Source: Pararhodobacter sp.
GTDB taxonomy: Bacteria; Pseudomonadota; Alphaproteobacteria; Rhodobacterales; Rhodobacteraceae
Direction: 5' to 3'
NCBI GenBank assembly: GCA_020832545.1
Contig: JAFIEK010000014.1
Span: 25,107 to 89,106 of the forward strand
Length of the DNA stretch: 64,000 bases
In this document: piece by piece, positions 45,867-55,103 of the stretch
Layout: each line of letters begins with the position of its first letter
How positions within the stretch are numbered: the first letter of the stretch is position 1
Notes under the pieces: generated by a model
Told to the model about the DNA's origin: nothing
The model's input: only the letters and a program-made list of their open reading frames with translations
Databases searched by the model: none
Made by a program: the position numbers and the translations under genes

Positions 45867-45870
<4 letters not shown>
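45049..45870 (+). CDS. Peptide-type ABC transporter permease (DppC/OppC family)
   Basis: 273 aa permease partner with about six helices. HWFGTDHFGRDILSMIMVGAR (about residues 45-65) is the DppC hallmark, and the EAA loop is DYIRAAEVAGKGKVRISVEHILPNI. It lacks the extra N-terminal cytoplasmic region of longer DppC proteins. It overlaps both neighbours by ATGA, so the membrane complex is made from coupled translation. Confidence 0.92.
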
Positions 45871-47457
<1,587 letters not shown>

Positions 47458-47474
<17 letters not shown>

Positions 47475-48897
47475 CGCCCGCGAAATTCTGATCGGTGGCC
47501 AGTGGCGGCGCACGTCTGACACGCTGCCGGTTGAAAACCCCTCCACCGGCACGGAGATGGCGCAGATCGCGCGCGGCACCGCTACTGACATTGACGAGGC
47601 GGTGGCGGCGGCGCAATCGGCATTACATGGCGCATGGGGCAAGACCACGGCGGCAGAGCGGGGGCGGTTGTTGATGCGCATTGGCCAGATGGTGGCAGAG
47701 CGCGCTGACGAACTGGCCGCGATAGAGGCCGCCGATGTTGGCAAGCCGCTGAAACAGGCGCGCGCCGATGCGCTGGCCTTGGCGCGCTACATGGAATTCT
47801 ACGGCGGTGCTGCCGACAAGGTGATGGGTGAAACTATCCCCTATCTGAACGGCTACACCGTCTATACCCTGCGTGAGCCGCATGGTGTGACCGGCCATAT
47901 CATCCCGTGGAACTACCCGATGCAGATCATCGGCCGCTCGGTCGGTGCGGCGCTGGCCATGGGCAATGCCTGTGTGTTGAAACCCGCCGAGGAAGCCTGC
48001 CTGACCGCGCTGGCCTTCGCCCGCATCGCACAGGAGGCGGGCTTGCCCGAGGGCGCGCTGAACGTGGTGCCCGGCCTTGGCGAAGAGGCAGGCGCGGCGC
48101 TCTCGGCGCATCCCGGCATCAACCATATCTCGTTTACCGGCTCGGTCCATGTCGGCACGCTCATTCAGGCCGCCGCCGCGCGCAATGTGGTGCCGGTGAC
48201 GCTGGAGCTGGGCGGCAAGTCCCCGCAACTGGTGTTCAATGATGCCGACCTTGATGCGGCCCTGCCGTTTCTGGTCAACGCCGGTATCCAGAACGCGGGA
48301 CAGACCTGCTCGGCCTCCTCGCGCATTCTGGTGGAACGCGCGCGTTATGATGAGGTGATCACCCGCATGGCGGAGCGCTACAAGGCGCTTCAGGTCGGCC
48401 CCGCCGATGCCGACCTTGATGTCGGCCCGCTGATTTCCGCGCGGCAAAAAGAGATCGTGCAGGGCTTTATTGAGCGTGGCACCGATCTGGAGATGGCCGC
48501 ACAGGGCCGCATCGTCGATCAGGCCCCGGCAGGCGGACATTATGTGGCGCCCACGCTCTTTGGCGGCGTTTCGGCGGGTCACGCACTGGCGCAGCAGGAA
48601 ATCTTTGGCCCCGTGCAGGTTGTCATCCCGTTCGATGATGAGGGTGAGGCCGTGCAGATCGCCAATGGCACCGAGTTCGGCCTCGTCGCCTCGGTCTGGT
48701 CGCGCGACGGTGGGCGGCAGATGCGCATGGCGCGCGCCTTGCGGGCGGGTCAGGTGTTCCTCAACAATTACGGCGCGGGCGGCGGGGTAGAGCTGCCCTT
48801 TGGCGGTATCGGCAAATCCGGCCATGGCCGCGAAAAAGGGTTCGAGGCGCTTTACGGCTTCTCGACCCTGAAAACCGTCGCCGCGCATCACGGCTGA
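47458..48897 (+). CDS. NAD(P)-dependent aldehyde dehydrogenase
   Basis: 479 aa. Catalytic residues are the glutamate in VTLELGGKSPQ (about residue 250) and the cysteine in NAGQTCSASSR (about 283); the cofactor loop is FTGSVHVGT. The closest named groups are betaine-aldehyde and gamma-aminobutyraldehyde dehydrogenases, but substrate cannot be assigned. It overlaps the importer ATPase by 17 bases and is followed by an SDR, suggesting stepwise oxidation of an imported compound. Confidence 0.9.
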
Positions 48898-48915
48898 TTT
48901 CTGGGAGAGACTGAC

Positions 48916-49656
48916 ATGAGACTTGAGGGAAAAGCGGCAATCGTCACCGGCGGCGGCTCTGGCTTTGGGGCGGGGATCGTGCGGCGGTTCGCGCAGGAAG
49001 GCGCGCGGGTCATGGTGGCCGATATCAACCTTGACGCCGCGGAAGCGGTGGCAGCCGAGGTGGGGGGCATCGCCGCGCGGGTGGATGTGGCGAAGAATGA
49101 CAGTGTTGCCGCGATGGCCAAGGCCGCGATCGAGGCGTTCGGCAAGGTCGATATTCTGGTCAACAACGCCGGGATCACCCACCTGCCGCAGCCGATGGAA
49201 GAGGTCAGCGAGGAAGAATTCGACCGTGTTCTGGCCGTCAATGCCAAGTCGGTCTATCTGACCGCGCGCCATCTGGTGGGGCATATGAAGGCCAATGGCG
49301 CGGGTGCGATCCTGAACATCGCCTCCACCGCCGGGGTCTCGCCGCGCCCCAATCTGAACTGGTATAACGCCTCAAAGGGTTGGATGATCACCGCCACCCG
49401 CACCATGGCCGTGGAACTGGCGCCATCAGGCGTTCGGGTGAACGCACTCAACCCGGTGGCCGGGGAAACGCCGCTGCTGAAAAGCTTCATGGGTGAGGAC
49501 ACGCCAGAAATCCGCGCGAAATTCCTGTCCACCATCCCGCTGGGCCGCTTTTCCACGCCCGAGGATATGGCCAATGCCGCGCTGTTCCTGTGCTCGGATG
49601 AGGCCAGCATGATCACTGGCGTCGCCATGGAAGTGGACGGCGGGCGCTGTATCTGA
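48916..49656 (+). CDS. Short-chain dehydrogenase/reductase
   Basis: 246 aa classical SDR. Cofactor motif TGGGSGFGAG (about residues 12-21) with an acidic residue after strand 2 (VADINLDAAEA) indicating NAD(H) preference. NNAG (about 84) and the catalytic Ser-Tyr-Lys set ASTAG...YNASKG (about 152-156) are intact. The C-terminal DGGRCI end is usual. It is 18 bases downstream of the aldehyde dehydrogenase in the importer operon. Substrate is unknown. Confidence 0.9.
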   Translation: MRLEGKAAIVTGGGSGFGAGIVRRFAQEGARVMVADINLDAAEAVAAEVGGIAARVDVAKNDSVAAMAKAAIEAFGKVDILVNNAGITHLPQPMEEVSEEEFDRVLAVNAKSVYLTARHLVGHMKANGAGAILNIASTAGVSPRPNLNWYNASKGWMITATRTMAVELAPSGVRVNALNPVAGETPLLKSFMGEDTPEIRAKFLSTIPLGRFSTPEDMANAALFLCSDEASMITGVAMEVDGGRCI

Positions 49657-49681
49657 AGGCGTTGTCGCTAAGGGGGCTGCG

Positions 49682-50665
49682 ATGAAACCGGGCGCGCGAA
49701 ATCTGATTACCGATGTGGCGGGGCTGCGTGTCGGCAATGCCGAGGATCATGGCATCAAGACAGGCAGCACCGTACTGGTTGGCGACAAGCCCTTTGTGGC
49801 CGGTGTCCATGTCATGGGCGGCGCACCCGGCACGCGTGAGACTGATCTGCTGGCACCGGACAAACTGGTGCAGGAGGTTGACGCGCTTGTGCTTTCAGGC
49901 GGTTCGGCCTTTGGGCTGGATGCACCCTCGGGCGTGGCCGATGCTCTGCGCGCAATGGGCCGGGGGTTTGCGGTGGGGGATCAGCGCGTGCCCATCGTGC
50001 CCGGCGCGATCTTGTTTGACCTTATCAACGGGGGCAACAAGGACTGGGCGGAAAACCCCTACAAGGCGTTGGGCCGTGCGGCGCTGGCCAATGCCGGGGT
50101 GGATTTCTCGCTGGGGTCGGTGGGGGCGGGGACGGGGGCTGCGAGCTACCGGGTCAAGGGCGGCCTCGGCTCGGCTTCGGTGGTGCTGACGAATGGCATC
50201 ACGGTGGGCGCACTGGTGGCTGTCAACTCGGTGGGCTCGCCACTGGTCGGCGACACCAACCATTTCTGGGCCGCCCCGTGCGAAATGGACGCCGAGTTCG
50301 GTGGCCTTGGCCTGCCCGCGCAGTTCGACCCATTTCATGAGCCCTTCTGCGGCAAGCGGCTGGGCGAGGCCACGACCATCGCCATCATTGCCACCGATGC
50401 TGTTCTGACAAAGGCGCAGGCCACCCGCATGGCCACCGCCGCGCATGACGGGCTGGCACGCGCAATCGTGCCTGCGCATACGCCACTGGACGGCGATCTG
50501 GTGTTTGCCGCCGCCACTGGGGCGCGCCCTCTCACCGACCCGCTGGGCGACACCTTCGCGCTGGGCCACGCCGCTGCCGTCTGTCTGGCCCGCGCCGTCG
50601 CGCGCGGGGTCTTTGCCGCCACCCCGGCATCGGGCGATCTGCAACCTTGCTGGCGCGACATCTGA
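49682..50665 (+). CDS. P1-family (DmpA/NylC-like) self-processing amidohydrolase
   Basis: 327 aa N-terminal-nucleophile hydrolase of family S58. The glycine-rich SGGSAFGLDAPSGVADALR (about residues 72-90) and GSVGAGTGA are family marks. The segment PAHTPLDGD places a threonine at residue 267, the same position as the nucleophile of NylC, where the precursor cuts itself; that match is from memory. Such enzymes act on N-terminal beta-amino acids, cyclic amides or nylon oligomers. It starts 25 bases after the SDR, last in the importer operon. Confidence 0.88.
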   Translation: MKPGARNLITDVAGLRVGNAEDHGIKTGSTVLVGDKPFVAGVHVMGGAPGTRETDLLAPDKLVQEVDALVLSGGSAFGLDAPSGVADALRAMGRGFAVGDQRVPIVPGAILFDLINGGNKDWAENPYKALGRAALANAGVDFSLGSVGAGTGAASYRVKGGLGSASVVLTNGITVGALVAVNSVGSPLVGDTNHFWAAPCEMDAEFGGLGLPAQFDPFHEPFCGKRLGEATTIAIIATDAVLTKAQATRMATAAHDGLARAIVPAHTPLDGDLVFAAATGARPLTDPLGDTFALGHAAAVCLARAVARGVFAATPASGDLQPCWRDI

Positions 50666-50704
50666 AACCGGTGGACAGCGCCGCGCTTGGCTGTCAGACA
50701 AGGG

Positions 50705-50881
50705 GCGATGGTGCCCGGCCCCAACAGGCCGGCTGAAAAGGGAACGCGGTGCGCTTTCGGGCAATACCGCGGCTGCCCCCGCAACTGTGAGCGGTGAGCG
50801 ATTTCGGACATGCCACTGGGCCACAAAGCCCGGGAAGGCCCGGAAAAGCGATGACCCGCAAGCCAGGAGACCTGCCATCGC
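50705..50881 (+). promoter_or_regulatory. Cobalamin (adenosylcobalamin-type) riboswitch
   Basis: A perfect P1 helix GCGATGG (50705-50711) with CCATCGC (50875-50881) encloses the conserved core: AAAAGGGAACGCGGTG (50737-50751), GGCTGCCCCCGCAACTGTGAGCG (50771-50793), CACTGGG, GGGAAGGCC and the B12 box AGCCAGGAGACCTGCC (50861-50876). It is a complete B12-sensing aptamer on the plus strand, governing the short ORF and small protein downstream. Confidence 0.95.
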
Positions 50882-50894
50882 CGTTCAACCCAAA

Positions 50895-50918
50895 CCCGGG
50901 CGGGGTGCCCCGGAGGAG
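50895..50918 (+). promoter_or_regulatory. Expression platform hairpin and ribosome-binding site of the riboswitch
   Basis: CCGGG (50896-50900) can pair with CCCGG (50909-50913), the last two G of which begin the Shine-Dalgarno GGAGGAG (50912-50918). Pairing would hide the site, so control is probably at translation initiation. The spacing to the ATG at 50925 is six bases. Confidence 0.55.
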
Positions 50919-50924
50919 AGGCGA

Positions 50925-50996
50925 ATGACAGATCGATGCTGCGCCATTCCACGCCAGATACGCCCCGCCCTTGCGCGCGGAGGGCGCCATGACTGA
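50925..50996 (+). CDS. 23-codon leader ORF between the B12 riboswitch and its gene
   Basis: Reads MTDRCCAIPRQI then ends in RGGRHD (23 aa). It has the only strong ribosome-binding site after the riboswitch (GGAGGAG, 6-base spacer), and its last codons overlap the start of the next gene (ATG 50989, stop 50994-50996). This arrangement makes the second gene depend on translation of the first. Two adjacent cysteines and five arginines are notable. No homologue is recognised; it may be a leader peptide. Confidence 0.55.
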   Translation: MTDRCCAIPRQIRPALARGGRHD

Positions 50997-51339
50997 CAAT
51001 CAAGAACTGATTTCCACCATTTGTCCGCGGATTGGCCGGGTCTGCCCTGCGGCCGAGGCGATGGCCCGCACGCTGGCCCGGGCGGACCGATGCGCCCGCC
51101 AGGCGGTGCCTGATTTCGAGATGACAGGGCAGACCGCGCTTGACGGTTGCGCGCTGCACTGCGCGGCATTGTTTGAGTTGTCGGGGCAGGGGGTTGCGCT
51201 GTACTGCGGTGTTGAAGCCGATGCAGACCCAAAGGCGCTTGCCCGCTTCGCCCGCGCGCATCTGGAGGGCAAGGCGGTGGCGCTGCGACCAGGCGACGGT
51301 GCGTTGCCGCTTGCGTTTGTGCTGTCGTTGGCGGCTTAG
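50989..51339 (+). CDS. Small cysteine-rich protein under cobalamin control, DUF1636/thioredoxin-like ferredoxin-like
   Basis: 116 aa with six cysteines (C12, C19, C35, C54, C58, C73). The layout of an early C-x6-C pair, then GCALHCAALFELSG and VALYCGVEADADPKALARFA, recalls DUF1636 proteins, which resemble 2Fe-2S thioredoxin-like ferredoxins and often accompany cobalamin genes; this is a pattern match by eye, not a search. The ATG at 50989 overlaps the leader ORF; an in-frame start at 50971 is possible. Its riboswitch implies a role in B12 synthesis, cobalt handling or B12-independent metabolism. Confidence 0.65.
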   Translation: MTDNQELISTICPRIGRVCPAAEAMARTLARADRCARQAVPDFEMTGQTALDGCALHCAALFELSGQGVALYCGVEADADPKALARFARAHLEGKAVALRPGDGALPLAFVLSLAA

Positions 51340-51397
51340 GCCAAGGCTAAGGGTTGCTGCGGCAGATCGTTCTTAAGCTCGATATTCGGAATCTCTA
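51336..51397 (+). promoter_or_regulatory. Copy 1 of a shared 62-bp control element, upstream of ridA-like operon
   Basis: Dyad TTAG-N7-CTAA (51336-51350), the block AGGCTAAGG (51344-51352), CGTTCTTAAG (51368-51377) and a TCTCTA at the -10-like position (51392-51397). Forty-three of 62 positions match the second copy at 58397-58458 with no gaps. T-N11-A within the dyad fits a LysR-type operator. Confidence 0.7.
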
Positions 51398-51455
51398 AGG
51401 TCACATTTCAGGGCCCGCTGCCGCGCGGTGGGCCGCCTCTTGCCGGGACCTTGCC

Positions 51456-51872
51456 ATGACCCATACCCGTATCCGCCCGTTCAACACCCGGGACACCTAC
51501 CCCGAACAAAGCCTCGACAACGATCTGTCGCAAGCCGTGGTCACGCGCGGCGGGCGGATCATCTGGATGCGCGGCCAGTGCCCGCAGAACCTGGATGACG
51601 CGCAAAACATCGACAGCCATGATCCGGTTGAGCAGACCCACAAGGTGATGCAGAACATCCGCCAGTTGATCGAAGAGGCCGGGGGCGAGATGACGCATCT
51701 GGTCAAGGTCGTGGTCTATCTGACCGACGTGCGCCACCGCGAGGCGGTTTACCGCACGATGGGCGAGTACATAAAGGGCGTGCATCCGGTGTCCACGGGG
51801 CTGGTGGTGCAGGCGCTGGCGCGGCCCGAATGGCTGGTGGAGATCGATGCCACTGCCGTCATACCGGATTGA
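51456..51872 (+). CDS. RidA (YjgF/YER057c/UK114) family protein without the catalytic arginine
   Basis: 138 aa. The fold marks are present: GRIIWMRGQCPQNLDD, NIRQLIEEAGGEMTHLVKVVVYLTD and a C-terminal EIDATAVIP. At the place where imine-deaminating RidA has its arginine (the (A)RS motif) this protein reads HPVSTGLVV, so it probably belongs to the Rid4-7 groups, which lack that activity. It heads an operon with DUF1028, an aldehyde dehydrogenase and LysR; such groups accompany catabolic genes. Confidence 0.85.
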   Translation: MTHTRIRPFNTRDTYPEQSLDNDLSQAVVTRGGRIIWMRGQCPQNLDDAQNIDSHDPVEQTHKVMQNIRQLIEEAGGEMTHLVKVVVYLTDVRHREAVYRTMGEYIKGVHPVSTGLVVQALARPEWLVEIDATAVIPD

Positions 51873-51876
51873 TGCC

Positions 51877-52551
51877 ATGACCTTTTCACTGGTTGCCCGC
51901 TGCAAGAATACCGGCATGTTCGGGGTGGCGATATCTTCGTCCTCGCCCGCTGTGGCGGCGCGTTGCGCTTATGCGCGGGCCGGGGTGGGAGCGGTGGCAT
52001 CGCAGAACATTACCGACCCCACACTGGGCCCGTTGGCGCTGGACCTGATGGCGCAGGGCCTCAGCGCGCCGGATGCCGTGGCCGAGGTGGTGCGGCGGGG
52101 GCGGTTTGTCGATTACCGGCAGGTCTTGGCGGTTGACGGGCAGGGCCGCACGGCCATTCATTCCGGCCCCAACGCGCTGGGGATATGGACACAGGCTGCG
52201 GCACCGGATGTGGCCTCGGGCGGGAACATGCTGGCCAATGACGGCGTGCCGCAAGCGATTGTTGATGGCTTTCTGGCAACGCAGGGCCATCTGGGCGACC
52301 GGTTGATCGCGGCGATGCGCGCCGGGCTGGCGGCAGGGGGTGAGGCCGGGCCGGTGCATTCGTCGGGCATGCTGCTGGTGGACAAGGTAAGCTGGCCGGT
52401 CGCCGATCTGCGCGTGGACTGGACCGAGGACTGCCCGATCGAGGGGCTGGCAGCCCTCTGGTCGCTCTACAAACCGCAACTGGATGCCTATCTGCAACGC
52501 GCGCTCGACCCGCGCGCGGCGCCGTCTTACGGCGTGCCGGGCGATGAATAG
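51877..52551 (+). CDS. DUF1028 family protein (Ntn-hydrolase-like)
   Basis: 224 aa. The start TFSLVARCKNTGMFGVAISSSSPAV and ASQNITDPTLGPLALDLM are typical of DUF1028, which folds like the N-terminal-nucleophile hydrolases but whose substrate is unknown. It begins 4 bases after the rid gene; the frame is open to 51847 but the ATG at 51877 gives the conserved N-terminus. Family members often sit with peptidoglycan, amine or opine catabolic genes, so a hydrolase role is possible. Confidence 0.85.
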   Translation: MTFSLVARCKNTGMFGVAISSSSPAVAARCAYARAGVGAVASQNITDPTLGPLALDLMAQGLSAPDAVAEVVRRGRFVDYRQVLAVDGQGRTAIHSGPNALGIWTQAAAPDVASGGNMLANDGVPQAIVDGFLATQGHLGDRLIAAMRAGLAAGGEAGPVHSSGMLLVDKVSWPVADLRVDWTEDCPIEGLAALWSLYKPQLDAYLQRALDPRAAPSYGVPGDE

Positions 52552-52560
52552 AGGAACGCC

Positions 52561-54051
52561 ATGCTGAGCTATGAGGAATGGAAAAGCCGCGCCGGGGCGC
52601 TGACCTTTCGGGACAAGGCGTTCATTGACGGCAGGTTTGTCGATGCGGCCTCGGGCAAGACCTTTGACAGCATCAACCCGGCTACCGGCGCGGTGCTGGC
52701 GCAGGTGGCCGAGGGGGACGCCGCTGACATCGACCATGCGGTTCAGGCGGCGCGGCGGGCGTTTGAAGATGGCCGCTGGTCGCGCATGGCTCCGGGCGGG
52801 CGCAAGGATGTGTTGCTGAAGCTGGCTGGGCTGATCAGGGCCAATCTGGAAGAGCTGGCGCTTCTGGACAGCCTGGATATGGGCAAGCTGGTGAGCGACG
52901 CGGCAACGGTCGATGTGCCCGGCGCGGCCCATTTCTTCCAGTGGTACGCCGAGGCGATCGACAAGCTGTATGACGAAGTTGCGCCCACCGGCCCTGGCGA
53001 TCTGGCATTGATCACGCGCGAGCCGCTGGGCGTTGTGGGGGCGGTGACGCCATGGAACTTCCCGCTTGATATGGCCACCTGGAAAGCCGCCGCCGCACTG
53101 GCTGGGGGCAATTCGGTGGTGCTGAAACCTGCGGAACAATCGCCGCTGTCGGCCTTGCGGCTGGCGGAACTGGCGGTTGAGGCCGGGTTGCCGGACGGGG
53201 TGTTCAACGTGGTGCCCGGCTTTGGCCCCACGGCGGGCAAGGCGCTGGGTCTGCATATGGATGTCGATTGTCTGGCCTTCACCGGCTCCACCGCCACGGG
53301 CAAGATGTTCATGCAATACGCGGGGCAGTCGAACCTGAAAGCGGTCTGGCCGGAAACCGGGGGCAAAAGCCCCAATCTGGTCTTTGCCGATTGCGCCGAT
53401 CTGGACACCGCCGCCGACATGGCCGCATTCGGTATCTTCTTCAATCAGGGCGAGGTCTGTTCGGCCAACTCGCGGCTTTATGTGGAGCGTTCGATCAAGG
53501 ACATCTTCGTTGAAAAGCTGATCCAACGGGCCGAGGCCACGCAGCCCGGAGACCCGCTGAACCCGGCGTCAAAAATGGGCGCGATTGTGAACGAGGTGCA
53601 GACCCGGCGGATTATGGAATTCGTTGAGGGCGGCAAGGCCAGCGCGCGGCTGGCAACAGGTGGCGCGCGGGTAACGGTGGATGGCAAGGGCTGTTTCGTG
53701 CAACCCACGGTCTTTGATGATGTCAGCCACAACGATCCGTTGGCGCGCGAGGAAATCTTTGGCCCCGTCCTGTCGGTGATCGCTTTTGATACCGAAGCGG
53801 AGGCGGTGCAAATGGCCAATGACAGCGTCTATGGCCTTGCGGCCTCGGTCTGGACCGATGATCTGGGGCGCGCGCTCAGGGTGTCGAAGAACCTGCGTGC
53901 AGGCACGGTCTCGGTCAACACCGTCGATGCGCTTTCTGCCCAAACCCCGTTCGGGGGCATGAAGCAATCCGGCTTCGGCCGCGATCTGTCGCTGCATTCA
54001 CTTGACAAATACACGGGCCTGAAGACCACATGGATCAAGTACAAACCCTGA
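52561..54051 (+). CDS. Aldehyde dehydrogenase, gamma-(glutamylamino)butyraldehyde/PuuC-like
   Basis: 496 aa. Catalytic glutamate in WPETGGKSPN (about residue 263) and cysteine in FNQGEVCSANSR (about 300); cofactor loop FTGSTATGK. The C-terminal FGGMKQSGFGRDLSLHSLDKYTGLK pattern matches aminoaldehyde dehydrogenases of polyamine breakdown. With a polyamine-type importer nearby this suggests oxidation of an aminoaldehyde. It begins 10 bases after DUF1028 and is followed by LysR 26 bases later. Confidence 0.9.
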   Translation: MLSYEEWKSRAGALTFRDKAFIDGRFVDAASGKTFDSINPATGAVLAQVAEGDAADIDHAVQAARRAFEDGRWSRMAPGGRKDVLLKLAGLIRANLEELALLDSLDMGKLVSDAATVDVPGAAHFFQWYAEAIDKLYDEVAPTGPGDLALITREPLGVVGAVTPWNFPLDMATWKAAAALAGGNSVVLKPAEQSPLSALRLAELAVEAGLPDGVFNVVPGFGPTAGKALGLHMDVDCLAFTGSTATGKMFMQYAGQSNLKAVWPETGGKSPNLVFADCADLDTAADMAAFGIFFNQGEVCSANSRLYVERSIKDIFVEKLIQRAEATQPGDPLNPASKMGAIVNEVQTRRIMEFVEGGKASARLATGGARVTVDGKGCFVQPTVFDDVSHNDPLAREEIFGPVLSVIAFDTEAEAVQMANDSVYGLAASVWTDDLGRALRVSKNLRAGTVSVNTVDALSAQTPFGGMKQSGFGRDLSLHSLDKYTGLKTTWIKYKP

Positions 54052-54077
54052 TCCATCAATGGCACGCCGAGGGAGCC

Positions 54078-55013
54078 ATGCTGAAATACACCCTCCGGCA
54101 GCTGGAATACTTCGTTGCTGTCGGGGAAGCAGGGAGCATCGCCAAGGCGTCGGAGAAGGTGAATGTCTCCTCGCCGTCAATCTCGGCTGCCGTGGCCCAG
54201 CTTGAACAACAGTTCGGCCTGCCGCTCTTTGTGCGCCAGCATGCGCAGGGCCTGTCACTGACACAGGCGGGGCGGCAGATGCTGGTGCAGGCGCGTGTGG
54301 TGTTGCGCGAGGCGCAGGGATTGATGGATATCGCTGGCGATATCTCAGGATCGGTGCGCGGGCCAATGACGGTGGGCTGTCTGGTGACCTTTGCTCAGGT
54401 GGTGCTGCCCAGCCTGCGGCGCAGTTTCGAGGCGGCCTATCCGGATGTGCGGATGCGCCAGTTCGAGCTAAATCAGGCGGAAATCTTCAGCCATCTGCGC
54501 CGCTCGGAAATTGATATCGCGCTGACCTATGACCTGGATGTGCCCGCCGATCTGCAATTCGTTTCGCTGCTGAAACTGCCACCCTTCGCAATTGTCAGCG
54601 CCACCCACCCTCTGGCTGATCACGTGGAGGTGTCGATCGAGGATCTGAAGGATCACCCGATGGTTCTGCTGGATCTGCCCTTCAGTTCGGATTATTTTCT
54701 GTCGTTCTTCAACCGCATCGGCGCCCAACCCCGGATTGCCGAGCGCACGCGCGACATGGCAGTGATGCGCAGTCTGGTGGCCAATGGCTATGGCTATTCC
54801 ATCGCCAATGTTCGCCCGCTCAATGACCATTCGCCTGATGGCAAGCCCTTGCGGTTCATCCCCATTTCCGGCCCGGTACGGCCCATGCGTATGGGGCTTC
54901 TGATGGCGCAGGATGCCGCACGCTCGAATGCCGTGCGCGCGCTGATCGAGCAGGCCCAGCGTATGGTGGCCGCGCGCGAATTGCCGGGGCTGGAAAAGAT
55001 CCTGCGAGGTTAG
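54078..55013 (+). CDS. LysR-family transcriptional regulator
   Basis: 311 aa. N-terminal winged helix (residues 1-65, RQLEYFVAVGEAGSIAKASEKVNVSSPSISAAVAQLE as the helix-turn-helix) and a substrate-binding co-inducer domain (about 90-300). GGGAGCC precedes ATG 54078; an in-frame start at 54030 would overlap the upstream gene. It is the last gene of the rid-DUF1028-ALDH run, so it would be autoregulated through the upstream element, and it may also act on the copy before the importer. Confidence 0.9.
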   Translation: MLKYTLRQLEYFVAVGEAGSIAKASEKVNVSSPSISAAVAQLEQQFGLPLFVRQHAQGLSLTQAGRQMLVQARVVLREAQGLMDIAGDISGSVRGPMTVGCLVTFAQVVLPSLRRSFEAAYPDVRMRQFELNQAEIFSHLRRSEIDIALTYDLDVPADLQFVSLLKLPPFAIVSATHPLADHVEVSIEDLKDHPMVLLDLPFSSDYFLSFFNRIGAQPRIAERTRDMAVMRSLVANGYGYSIANVRPLNDHSPDGKPLRFIPISGPVRPMRMGLLMAQDAARSNAVRALIEQAQRMVAARELPGLEKILRG

Positions 55014-55093
55014 TGTGAACCTAAGCACGGCTTTTGCAAGCGCGACTTGGGTTTGGCGTGGGGCCGTTTATTGTGTCGCAGATACATGATTAC

Positions 55094-55098
55094 GGAGG
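55094..55098 (+). promoter_or_regulatory. Ribosome-binding site deciding the GTG start at 55104
   Basis: GGAGG followed by a 5-base spacer and GTG at 55104. The ATG at 55086 has no such site, and starting at 55104 places the flavin-binding cysteine at position 30 as in trimethylamine dehydrogenase. Confidence 0.7.
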
Positions 55099-55103
55099 CC
55101 AAG

